A stretch of 64,000 bases of DNA from Serilophus lunatus. Taxonomy: Eukaryota; Chordata; Aves; Passeriformes; Eurylaimidae. The position numbers were made by a program, and so were the translations under genes. Under the pieces are notes generated by a model. The model had not been told where the DNA came from. It saw only the letters and a list, made by a program, of their open reading frames with translations, and made no database searches. Numbering within the stretch: position 1 is the stretch's first letter; each line of letters starts with the position of its first letter. This document shows positions 49,026-61,300 of this stretch, piece after piece. The DNA lies in assembly GCA_013399895.1 (NCBI GenBank), contig VXBA01001271.1, positions 132,567 through 196,566 on the forward strand, read 5' to 3'.

Positions 49026-52000
49026 CCTGAAGAGCAGCATTTTTCGTTCCTTTTAGTGCAGATATTTCATGTAGTGTTGTTCCCACTGGGTGGTGCCATT
49101 TTCCCTGTACATAGCTAGTGCCTTGCAGCTAAATGCACATTTCATCAGTATTTTTTGTAATTTCAGTTCTGCTTTGAATATAATCCAGGGTTTTACTTGT
49201 TTCTCTCTTCCCAGTCTTGTTCTAGTCTTGTGACTAGGAAGGAACATAAAGTGCAACCGAATGTTGATAGTTGAACACTTGTGCATCATAGGCATTTTAT
49301 TCCTGCAAGGCTGTTGCTTCCTGGATAATGCTAGGTGCTTTAACACCTTTCAGATACGAGGAAATGTAATGAGTAAATTGGATAACTTTGCAATCTGCTA
49401 TTCAATACCTCTTTAAGGAATGGAAAGAAACTTCTGTGCAGTAGCTCATGATGTTTTATTTTTCAACCCCCTCAAGACATATACTTAGCATGCATTATGG
49501 TGCCATTAAACAGTAGCAAGTTTCTATTACTTTCTGTCTGTGTCAGCATTAACCAGCTTATACTGAGCAGATTATCAGAGATCAACAAAACAACGGTGAA
49601 TTGCCCATGGCACTGCAAAATCAAAAGAATAAATATGTATAATTGCATTCTTCTGGATTTGGCAGGTCTGTGTCTTTTCTTACCCACGGAGATAATCAGG
49701 GTCCAGTTCTGACTGCTGCAAGAGCCTAATTAAAGTGTTTGTGGTTATAATGGTTGTTATAATAAAGGCATTGTTTATGCAAATACTTTTATTTACCATT
49801 TTTCCCATCACTCACTTCTGAGTGACAGCAGTATGCAATAAGGGTCAAGAATTTATTTTCAATGGTAAGAAGCACTGAGAAGTGACAAATAACTGGGATG
49901 ATACTTTGGTTAAAATATTGATGTGGTTACTATTTTGATGTAGCTTGTTTCCTATCTCTACTTCAGTTATCTCTTCTGGTATGGTAGAAAGTAGCAATCA
50001 GTAATAGGCAATTCAATGCCATAGAGACCTTCAAAGCAGTTAGTTTTATGTTTTGTTGCTATCAGCCATTATTCTAGTATTTCCTTTAGTCTTATTTCCA
50101 CCACCTGTCAGAGACAAACCTCTTTTGTACATGAGGTGAATTTCCTTTTCCTTGCTTTTCTCTGACTTTACACCATTAGACTGGACATTTGGTAAAAACT
50201 CTTAGTATGGTAGAAGCTCACACTAAAAAACTCCTGTGCCTAACTGACCTAGCAAGAGAAATAAAGGATATGTTTTTGAAAGTTGCCTTTGAAAATTCTT
50301 ATTTTCTTACATCTGATTAAAAAAAAAAAAAAGGAAAAAAGCCTTGATGATTAACAGTATTAAATGCTGAGAAGGGCTTTCTTGTAAATGTTTAGTTCTA
50401 ATTTTGGCATAATTTAAAAAAATCATAAAAAGAATTCTTTTGTGGGGATACTACTAGACCAAAACCCCTCAAATTCAGCCTGGGTTTTAACAGAATTTAA
50501 GCTTGTTTCTTTGGTTGTATTTATCAGCTTCACCAATTGAGAAGTTGAAACATTGTGGTAAATTTCATAAGAAATAAACATGTGGTGTGTGATACAAATG
50601 GTTTTCTAGTTTTTGGGTATCTGTTTTGGCCTGGCAAATGCAAGGAAACATTTCTGAAAATCAAACCAGTCTTGAAGGAGTTCCCAAATGAGGTGTGGCA
50701 GAGTAACAGTTTTGTCTTATATTAATATTAGGTATTTAAGGAGTACAATACACTTGTCTACTATACACAGAATCTAAAGAGAAGATGGCTTATTTGCAGC
50801 AGAAAAAGTAGCCTTAGGTTTGGTACATGGCATACAGAATTGGTGCTGTTTTTCAGAGGAGTGAAAACAAAGGGCAGCTAGTCAGGGGCTTTGCTGAGAC
50901 TTGAGGAAGGTGGGACTCCAGAGCCTGTGGCAGACAAACTGGCAAAATACTTGACCTCACTCAGTTCAAGTGAGGGAAATTCTGCCAACCCTACTTTTGT
51001 TTTTTAACAATCAATAGCTATTCAGCCTTGGCAGGATTGAGACAGATTCTATTTCAAAACATCAGATTGAATTTTGTTCGGACAGGCACCAGGGAGAGTT
51101 TTGTGACAGAATCTGTTGTATAGGGTAAGTAAATGTGAATATTGCGGGTCTACTGGAGAACGTTCAGTTCGAGTGATGTGTGATAACAACACCACGCAGT
51201 AGCACATTCAGATAACAGAGAATCATATCCAAAATAGGACTTGAGTCTTTTCTTCATTGTAATGTTGGTATGAAAGTTAAGGCAGCTAGTGAAAAATTAA
51301 TATTTTAAATGCTTTATGTTGGAGATTTTTTTTATGTTTCCTTTACTTTTGTTTTATTCCTGGGGTTTTTTTAAATGTTTTATTCCTCAACTCCTCTCTC
51401 CCTCCCTAGGGTGTTGATAGTGCTTATAATATGAAATTTTTACAGGAGAATTTCTAGGCATGAACTTAAGATACTCATTTACCTTGTTAAAGGACCTCAT
51501 TTAATATAGCAAATGGAATTACTTAAACCATTTAGGCATAGTTAAAATTTTGAATTGACATGCAAAGTGTGCCGTTTCTTGCGAAATTTATGATAAAGAT
51601 TATAGGAGTTAGACTTTGCTCTTACTGATTTGTGAATAGGTGACCTGAAAATTGCCTGTCTGTTGTTCTAGTTAGTTGCCATTGAAGTTAATGTGTTTAC
51701 CTAAGGTTATCTAAGTAGCCCAGTGTTTTTTCCAAAGGTAGCATTGAACTCAGAAACACACCTTGCTGAGGTTTGGAGGTTTGAAAATCTTAGGGCTGTG
51801 TTTTAGGGTCTGGCTAAGGCTGGAGTGAGATACACAGCACCTTTATGGAGTTCCTACATACCTTCCCTGACACAGCCGAGAAAAGAAAAAAATGAAACTT
51901 TCAGCAAGATGTGCAGCAAGCTGGTAGCTGGGAGAGCAGTGGCTGAGCAGTGCCTTTGCTGCCAAGAGCTCTGCAGAGACAGTGGGAGAGGCAATCTTCC

Positions 52001-55000
52001 TTTTTTCATCCATGTATTCATGTGTTTTTTGTTCACCGCCCCTAACAGTGATGAGAAATTTCATTCACACAGATTTTGCTTATTAGCTTTCAAGATCAAG
52101 CTTGTAATTTCTCCACTCTGACTCTTTTGTGCAATCTGTGTGCAATTCTCTTCTGTGTCAAGAAGAGTGTGTGCTGCTGGCAGACTGTTGGATTTTACTT
52201 TTTTCCTCTCTAACCTCCCTGTTCAAGCAGAGTCAAACCCAGAGTTTTCTTCTGTTTTGTTCTGGTCTCCATCTTTTGCTAGTGCCATTTATCAGTCATG
52301 TGGAGATATTTTGTTTTATTCTTCTGTTTTTTTGTTTGTACAGCCACTTCTTACGTTACTTTGATCATCCTTCATATGCATTAAACAAGGACCCATAATT
52401 GCAGTCATACAATTTTGAAAAAGTCCTCTGTGAGGCTTTTGCCGTAAGTGGAGCTACTTGATTGCTTTGCTCTCCAGCAGTTCCCTACATCAGTAGATTC
52501 TGCTGTGACACCATCTGCAGTAGAGAGCAACTAGTGAGTTTCAAAAGCAATGAAAAACTTTGTAGCTTAATGCCTAGAAATTAATTTTTATGTTTCTCTT
52601 TCAGGTAAGCATTTTTGCTGTGAGGAATCACAAAGATGGATTTCAAATTAAAAAAAAACACAAAAAGAACCTTACTGGAGGAAAAAAGTGCTATCCTATC
52701 AGTAGGACCTGTGTCTTCTAATAAAGTCTTCAGAAATTCTTTTGTTCTTTACATAAGAAAAACAACATGATCAATTAACAGAAGGATCAATACTGTTCAA
52801 ATGTCTGACCTACCCTTTTTTATGGTTGAATTTTACAAGGTTCCAAATGATTGTGTATTTGCCTCCCAACGATGAAGAATTAAACCTGGAACAAGATGAA
52901 TAAAATAATATAAATAACAACAAGAAGAAAAATACTGATATAGAAATGAGTTTAGCTGTAAAACAATGCATACGTTGTGTAGGTCCATTTCTGAAAGGAC
53001 ATTTGTGCTCATTTTCAGTTTTACAAAAAAAGAGCAGGTGAATGGAAAACAGTTGCCTTTCTTTGCTGTACTATTGGCTCTAGGAACAGAAAAGTTGAAA
53101 TGCTATTAAAATTCCCCCCAATCTTTTAAACTACACAGTGTTTTCTTAATATTAAAAAATATCGGCCAAATGATTGCACATTTCCTTTTGAAAGTACCTG
53201 GAAGCCTACCAGTGGTCTGGTGTTATGTGCTGTGAGCAACATGTATATTCTGAATATAGAGCTCTTGTCTTTTGAACACTGGTGATGATGAATTCCCATT
53301 CTGGAGATTGGTGGAGTCATGGGGGATTTATTCAAAGCATTTTCAAGTCTTTGTACAAAGTTTGAGTAAACTTGGGGAAACTAGTCTGTGTAAGGGGACA
53401 GATGTATTTACATTTGCACCAAAAGGCTGCTGGTAAAGATGTGGCATGCATTTGGAGTCCTGGAAGCATGGTGAATTGTAGCAAATTATACCCTGGACCT
53501 TCTCTGCTTGTGCTATGCTAACCAGTGATCTAGAGGCCTTCTGTCAGATGTCATTGACCAGCAGGCTCAGAATAGCCTTTGCAGCTTGCAGGTTAGGCCT
53601 TCCTCAGCTTCAACTACAGATCTAAACTTCAGCACTAGGCCTTCAGTTCTGGTAACTTACTTCATTGAAAAACTTTGCGTGTGAGAAGCAAGCAATGAGG
53701 CTTTAACAAAGTTTCTATGGGAAAGGGCTGTGGCACCTAACTTCTTAGAGAAGTCACTTAGAAAATCCAGAGGTGCAGTGGTCTTTCAGATAAGGCAGCT
53801 AAAGGGGCCTGTGGGGTAAGACAACCTTAAACCTTAAGTGAATTAAGAAGTTGGTGTGTGTATGACCAGCTTCAGACACGAGCAGGCATGTCCAGACTGC
53901 AGACAGGCAATCTCACAGCACTTCTGTCTGCACTGGCCTCTATCTTTTCTCTGAAGTGCCTGGGCAGACGATCAGAAATTTTAAAGGGCAGCAACACATT
54001 TCTGATGCACTGAGGAGAGTCAGATTGTGTTGACCTTGACCCTACTGCTTCCATCACACACACACTTTCTTCCCAAGATGACCAATCACACCAACAGCCC
54101 TGTCGTTGAGAGAAGAGAGAAAGTGGTGGTCTTTGCTCTGTGGTGCTGTTTGTTGCTGGCTTGAGCTAAATCATCTGCCCAACTTGCTGTCCTGAGCATG
54201 AGCAAGTCCCCCTGTTCCAGGAATTCACATCCAGAATGGACTTTGTTTGGCTTATTGTGTTGAGGTGGGGAGAGTAAATGTCTCACTCAGTGTGCCAAAT
54301 TTTTATCCTGCCTCTGAAAGCTATTTTGTTCTTGGCATGAGCACTTCAACTGCCTGTGAGAAGTCAGGCTGGCTCTTCTGAGCCTGAGTCTGAAGGATTA
54401 ACATATGTGACAGAGTACCACAGAGGAGATGTAAAGAATCTGCTCTGATAGCAAGGGTAAAGGGGCTAAGATGGGAATAAAGAATGTTTTTGTGGACATA
54501 ACTCACACCATGAGGCTGATGCACCTTGCTTCAGGCAGAGGAAACTCATGAGGAAATATTTAAGAAGATGGGGGTGGAAAAGGGAGAACTGAAGGTTATC
54601 CAGTTAACAGTTTCTGCTTATCACCCGATCTGTGCCCATTTTCCTAGCTGTAAGCATTCTACAAATATATGACAAAACATGCAAGTGGTGATAGTTGTTT
54701 TCTTTCAAAACACAATTTATGATCAGTTACCTTAAACAAAAGCTTATTTAATTATCTGACTTTTATTTTTGTGTTAAATGACTCTGGAAGGTAAAGTTAG
54801 AGACAATTCAATCTTCAGTCTTTTATAGCAGCTCTAAATTATTAATACATTAATCCTCCAGATTTCTCACCTGACTCTGCTTCTGAAACTATTTCTCTGA
54901 ATTGCTTCATGGCATCCAAAATATTACAGTTTTCCTGTGACAAATTGTGCTAGCAGAAGCATATTGTGAGCCAATGCAAAATTTTTTCTTTTTTTGAAAC

Positions 55001-55246
55001 TTACTTGATAATTGCATCTTGTGAAGCAAATTGTAGTGAGAAGCACTTAAGTAATCATGTGGGTATTACCTGGGTAGTGAGACTCTGATATTTTGTGCTA
55101 ATTGCCTGTCTTCATATCTCCTTTACAAAGAATAGTGAATTCAGCTTCCTGAACACAGCCCACTGTGATTGTGCTGTTCCCTAAATTGGTATTCCTTGAG
55201 GATGGTTGCACTCTCACCTTCCTGTCTGAAATTATATCAAAATTGA

Positions 55247-55249
<3 letters not shown>

Positions 55250-55300
<51 letters not shown>
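55250..55300. repeat. Compound microsatellite (AT)18(GT)7
   Basis: A perfect AT run at 55251-55286 passes directly into a perfect GT run at 55287-55300. It lies in EPM2A intron 1. Uninterrupted runs of this length are usually polymorphic. Confidence 0.97.
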
Positions 55301-56119
55301 TGAATATATGTTCATATATGCTCTGTTACACAGACATCTTACTTCAGTAAGAAGGCTGTTAATTCATAGATCAGTATATAATGTAAGGAGTAGTAAAGAG
55401 CTGGGCAATTCTCATGAAATATGCTATGAATGCAAGCTGTTACTGTTCACCTGATTATTAAGGGCAAAACAGAAACGTACCTTTTGAGATTTCTGTTTCA
55501 CTGTAGGCCACAGCAGGAAGATGAGGTTGAGTGGTGCAGAAAAATCAACAGCAATAAATGATGATTACAGAGGAAAGCTTTTCAGAATGAGATTTGACAA
55601 AACCTGTTTGAGGGAATAAATAAAACAAATGTCTCATGGCAATTTACTCTTGGCTCTACTTCCATATGTGGTTGTAGGCTATGTAAGGGGATGAATGATG
55701 GTGAAGCTGATAAGATTACAAGGCAAGGAGGCTACAGTCATTTAAGAAAGCAGATGATAGAGAAGGAAGTAAAGCAAAAAAGAGACAAGAGTTAAAGCTG
55801 GAGAAGGATGATGGACAATAAAATTGGCAGATGGTGGTAGAAAGCACATGATGGTGCAAGCGAGATCATGAAGACAAAGAAGAGTGATGGTTTGTTGTCT
55901 GGTAGGACTGACTAGCACCTCGAGGAAAGGAGTAATTAAGCAGGAGAGGGAGGTTATAGATTGTGATTTCATAAACCCTGGTGCAAGAGAAAGAAAGCTG
56001 TGAGCTATGGAAGGGCCAGTATGTGAGGGAGCCAGAGTGGGTTCAAGGGCACCCACATACAAGGAAAATCAGGGCTTGGAGTAGCATAAAGGCCAGTGAA
56101 CAAAACTGGATCTGCTAGA

Positions 56120-56350
56120 GATCAAAACTCGGGGTGCAGTGAGATCTGACAGCTCCCTGAAGACTGGGGGCTGCAGGGACACCCCATGGGATTGGCAGTC
56201 AGGAGCAGGCAGCTGGGGGCACCAGGGCAGCACCAGCCCCGAGCATTGGGCACCACTCTTAGTACCGGGCTGAGATACAGGCTTGTGGGCAGCTGGGGGT
56301 CAACATCAGATACAGCCTTGTGAGGGCAGGGCAGGATCACGGTGATGTGC
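56120..56350. other. GC-rich patch of unknown origin
   Basis: About 230 bp clearly richer in G and C than its surroundings (GGGGGCTGCAGGGACACCCC-like blocks), without the CpG density of a promoter. It sits next to a purine-rich + strand stretch (55740-56060). It could be an old repeat that I do not recognise. No coding function is claimed. Confidence 0.35.
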
Positions 56351-58164
56351 ACCTCTACAGTTGTCAGAAAGTAAAATGGAGAAGGCAAGATTTAATATTT
56401 GTGGTTGTATTTTTCTGAATACATGAAATAAGTTAAATGTCGTAATCATCCACAGACTGTTGTATTTTGTTGATGTATACTGCTGTCTTCACATATTGTT
56501 TAAAAGTGGTAAGAATATGTAAACAATTAGAAATGTGAGGTAAAAATAGAGTGGTAAGATTCGCAGCTTCTAAAGCCATGTACTGTTATTCCTTACCTTA
56601 TTTATCAAAAGCTGTGTGATGCATAATGGTTCTGCAATGTGGAAAGTGAAAATAGCTTTCTGCTTAGTATTTTATTTTTATTTTGGGTAAATAATAATAT
56701 TTCAAAATTATGATGAAATGTGCTGCATGTCATCTGAAAATAAGATGGTTTGAGCTCTTGTATTAAGTGTTAGTCTTACTTTCTAATCGTTGCATGAATA
56801 CAGTTCCCCAAATGCTCTTGCTCTAGCAAATTTCCCTAAATGTGGTGTTTGGAAACTGGTCTTGCATTTATGTGCAATGTGGAATTGAAGATACTCCTTT
56901 GGGCATAATTTTACTCAGAAATATTTTAACATCATTAATAATGTATAAGTGTAACAGGCTTAAGCAAGCCATAGTCTGGGTCACTTCTAATCTGTACAAT
57001 AATTATTCCAACATGCAATTAGTATTACAGTAAGTATGTAAGAATGGGGAAGGAGAATATACACGTACTGTATTTTTGGAGGCTAGATAACCTTTTGATT
57101 CATGACACGACCCAGTTCAATTCAAATTGCTTACTCTGACATGGCATTAAAAATTGGTTTTCTGACTAAAGCTCACACTACTGCTGTAGGAGAAGAGGAA
57201 GGAGCAATGAATATTAATGGAAAACTGTAGGAAAAATTCTTACTTTTAACAAGGCTGTTTTAGGTAATTGTGATCATTCACCATTGCAGATGTTACTGTC
57301 TCTCTATAGGTCACTTTGGGCAACTTTTAGGGTGTATGAACAGACTCTGTAAGTGAGACACGTGCATCTGAAGACAACAAAGTGATTGTTTATCAGTCAG
57401 CAAACATAGAAGACAGGTAGGGTTTAATGAGCTCCTAGGCCAAGCATCCATATGTGTCTGATCCATGACAGGATGTCTAAGTTTTTGCTGGCCAGGCAGC
57501 TGTGGATGAGGTGGAGGAGGGCCACCCTTCTCTGCTCCTGAAAAAAAAAAATCTTCATTGCTGCTAGGTTGCTGTCTGCCACCTTCTTTGGGATTTTATG
57601 CCTTTCCACATTGATGTTTTTCCTCTTGAATCCTTAAGCCGGTAACACGTCCTGTGTCTCCAGTCTTACCTTTTTTTGTGGTTTTACCTGTCTGACCTTG
57701 CAGAGCAAGTCTCTGAACTTGCTCTGAGATTTTTCTCACATCTGGGCAACTTCTTTAGATGTCAGCCTAAGGCAATGTGAGGCTGCTGTGGCATGTCAGA
57801 ACTTAACCTTGGACCGCAGCAAGATGGATTCCCCAGCGGGAGGTCACACAGCAAGAACATTAAACACTGAGGTCACATATTATCAAATATCAAAAAAGGA
57901 ACTTAAATGAAATGAAATATTCCTGAAATTTTAAGTGATTTGGGAATCTTTGGGGTTTTTTAAATAATTTGGAAAATTTGTCTTAATGCTGAGCATTTGC
58001 TTTTTGGCAGTGCTTCTGTTACCGCTATTAGAGGTGTTAATAATGTGTTCTGAGAAATGCAGTTTGAAGACATAGCAAATACCACTCCTGGCCTTAAGAT
58101 TCTACAAATCTTTTGGAAGATTATCCAGATACACATCTTTCAATTCTCTTTTCTTCTAAACTAG

Positions 58165-58339
58165 GTAATGGGCCCCATCATGATCGAAGCTGTGTTTACA
58201 ACCAGAGCAACATAGTAGATGGAGTTTACTGCCTCCCAATAGCACACTGGATTGAAGTCTCTGGACATACTGACGAGATGAAACATACAACTGACTTCTA
58301 TTTTAATATTGCAGGACATCAAGCTATCCATTACTCCAG
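58165..58339 (+). CDS. EPM2A: EPM2A (laforin), exon 2
   Basis: A 175-base exon flanked by AAACTAG|GTAATG and CTCCAG|GTAAAA. It completes codon 88 (G|GT, Gly), encodes residues 88-145, and supplies two bases of codon 146 (AG|, Arg as in human). It contains GNGPHHDR, whose Asp94 corresponds to human D107, a glycogen-contact residue. It then covers the linker to the phosphatase domain, with DGVYCLPIAHWIE and EMKHTTDFYFNIAGHQAIHY, nearly identical to mammalian laforin. The phases of both junctions match exon 1 and the known gene. The exons for the phosphatase domain, including the catalytic cysteine motif, are not in the window, so this gene is partial at the right edge. Confidence 0.96.
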
Positions 58340-61300
58340 GTAAAAGTAAAGTGCAGAGTTTGGCTGATGTCAAATACTCAAATAGAAAATCTGAACTGGC
58401 ATGTCTGAAAACTGCATTTGAAGTAATGAATGTTTGTTTGTATGAATGTAACAGTACAATTTAACACAGATTCAGCACTTCTTTGCAATTAAATGTCACT
58501 TTTATTAGTAAAATGAGAGATTCTGTTTTCAAGGATACATGTACCTTGTACAGGTGTGTTAAATTGCATCATATCTGAAAACATTTTGTGGTAATTTATG
58601 GATAGCCATTTTCAAATGCTTGTCTATATACAGTATATGTATATATACATAAGTATATATATAAATACCTGTAACATTCTGTGTACCTTATGTGTTTGGT
58701 TTGGGATTATTTTACTGAAGATCATCTGGGAAATAAAAAGTATATATTCCAGCACCAGGACTTAAGGGTAACATGTGACAGCTCATGTGTGGCAGCAACT
58801 GCAATTATTGACAGTCACTGTAGATGATTTCTGCTTCTGTGCATGTATTTAACAAAATACTAACACTTAGACAAGTCTTAAAATGCTTATACTTCCATAG
58901 GGTTTGCTTGAGTCCACTGTCTCACTGGTGAAGGATCTTGACTTGAATTAGGAGACATAAAGCTCAAAGAAGGTATTCACCCTTTAGAGCTGCAGATGAA
59001 GCACAGGCTGTATTTAGAGCAGCAGCCTTAGCGCTGGTGGTTAACAAAGTGACATTGAAGAATTTGAGACCCTTCATAATTTTTTTCTGCATCTCCAGTC
59101 AATGAATATGGCAGCAAGTCTGTGGATTGATAATGAGTGTGTGAATGCTGGCAGCCCTGATATGTCTCGTGGAGCTGGTGTTGGTTACAGAACAGTTAGT
59201 ATGTATTTCTTTAGGAAATCAAACCACCTTGTACTTTCATTACGTCTTAGCATTGCTTTGTGTGAATTTCTCCAGACACCATTTCAGCTACACCAACCTC
59301 ACCATCTCATCTCTCCTTTGAACTCTTTGTCTCCACAGTCTCACAGGGCAGGAAGCAGAACTGTCTTTTTCTCATTAGAATTGCAGTGTGTGAGGGAAAG
59401 ATTTATTTTTGTTTATGTCTTTTGGAATAGCATGGATTCACGAACACTGTCAGGCATATGTAGGGATTTGTGTGGCTTGATAGCTTCTGCCTGAAACCTG
59501 CTTGAGTTATATAATACACCTGGCAGACTATAGTGTCATCTCAGTCTTAAGCATCAGTTTCCAACATCCTATCAGAGAAAAATCTTGTTTATTCCAAAGC
59601 ACAGACTTGTCAATCCCAAGTAATCTTTGCTTGGCAGGGAAAATTTTTGAGGAAGAAGAACATGTGTCAGAAAGTGAATATTTAGGTACCAAAGGCTAAC
59701 TTATCTTCCTTTCCAGAGACAGCAGTGATCCATTTAATACTTCCTTATCTGCATGACTATGTATTTCAAAAATTAGATAAAAAGCTGAGGGACCTTAAAG
59801 ATCATATTTGAAGAAAATTTTCTTAGCTGTGTACTCTTTTCCAGATGAGGAATTCCTCTTCCATTTGCCTCTCACACACACATACCTTCACTGAAAGGCA
59901 AATTAATATGTATATCCTAGTAATTCTTATTTCTTTGACCTATATTAAGTGAGCACACCCTGCAACAGTCTTGTTGCACAGTTACTTTTAATACTTTGAA
60001 GATATGCAGCCTTAAATGTTTGTTTTAATTATTAACAGTTGGGAGCAGATTTACCATTCTGCTGGTTATAATAAAGCAGCCCAAAAATACTGGCTAATTT
60101 AATTATTTTTTTCCTTGGCAGAGCAGCTGAAGTGATCTGATGAAAATGCCTTTGTTTTGGAATGGATTTATTGATTCAGAGGAGTACCGTGAAGATTAAT
60201 GTCATTTAAAAACCCAACAAAACAACAAACCAAAAATAAAACCAAAACCCAAGCAGCAGAAAACCCAAACAGAAGGAAAAAGCCACTCCCTCTGCCTGTA
60301 GAGTTAAAAGCTCAGTGGGTGATTGGATCATGGTTTTCCAGTTAATATTACCTTTTTCCATGCTGTAGTGGAGGCAACAGTATTATGAAGAGCTTTATGA
60401 CCGAAAATTCTGAGTCCTGTCACCAGTTGTAGACTCTTTACAGAATGGTGGAAGTCTGAAAAGAAATGATTTATCAAAGAAAAATTTTGATGCGAGCCCC
60501 TCCTATATGTTGCTCCACTTAATGGGATTACCATGTATGAATTAGCTGGAAAGTTTTTCTCTGTCAAAGGGGCCTCCCACTGGAGCCCTGGGACTGATTT
60601 TACTTGTCCTTTGTCTAATCACAACAATTATATATAGTTGCTCTGAGCTTTGTTGACAGCTTGCTTCTTCATAAAACATGAGCTTCTACTTTAAACAAGA
60701 TGCAGCAGAGTGAGAAGAGCCTGCTTCTTGCTGGGGCCAAAAATAATTTTGAATCATGTTGAGGCTGATGACAATGATTTGAAGATTCAGATTTTTCTTA
60801 CTTGATATAGATGTATCTCTCATGAATCAGTGAATTTATGTTTAAAATTGTATTTAGAGAGCTAGTGTTAGTCATTCAGGTTGGAGAGTATCTGATACAG
60901 TTTTGAATCATTTTTTTAAGTGTGAAACAGAGTTTTCCTGTGGCTAGAGAGTCATGACTACTACCTCCATGCTGTTAGTATTGACTTGTTTTGGACATGT
61001 AATGATACATGTAACCAAAATCTGATTCAGGAGAAAAAAGTAACATTCAGTTTCTCTTTTGTGTTAGTTATTACTGCAATAAGATGCCTTCAAATTGCAG
61101 AGGAGCTCACTTATAACACAGTAATTTTCCAAAGTAAATGAGAGTTATTGTAATCTTTTCTAGGAGAAGATGACTTCAGAAAACTTGTAAATATGAGGCA
61201 TGTTATCTCTGTTTCAGTTCCATCTATGAAAGGTGGAAGTTCCTAATTCATAGATGTTATATAATTTATTATTTATATAAAAGACTCTGCAATTCTCAGA

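Larger units (their letters stand above)
43241..58164 (+). other. EPM2A: EPM2A intron 1
   Basis: About 14.9 kb, including the 242-N gap. It is a phase-1 GT-AG intron with acceptor TTCTTCTAAACTAG ending at 58164. It holds two CR1 fragments (46205-46370 and 46880-48506), A-rich simple sequence near 48960-49025, an A run at about 50319-50332, an AT/GT microsatellite at 55250-55300, a purine-rich stretch at about 55740-56060 and a GC-rich patch at about 56120-56350. No alternative coding exon is recognisable. Confidence 0.8.

Noticed and set aside
55742..56062. A 106-codon minus-strand open frame
   Set aside because: It follows from strand asymmetry (purine-rich + strand) and has no similarity I recognise.
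57424..57609. A 61-codon minus-strand open frame with a protein-like look
   Set aside because: Considered as a retroelement or retrogene scrap, but I could not match it to any family and the frame is short.
59102..59494. A 130-codon open frame in EPM2A intron 2, considered as EPM2A exon 3
   Set aside because: It does not contain the expected phosphatase-domain residues and has no suitable acceptor in the right phase.
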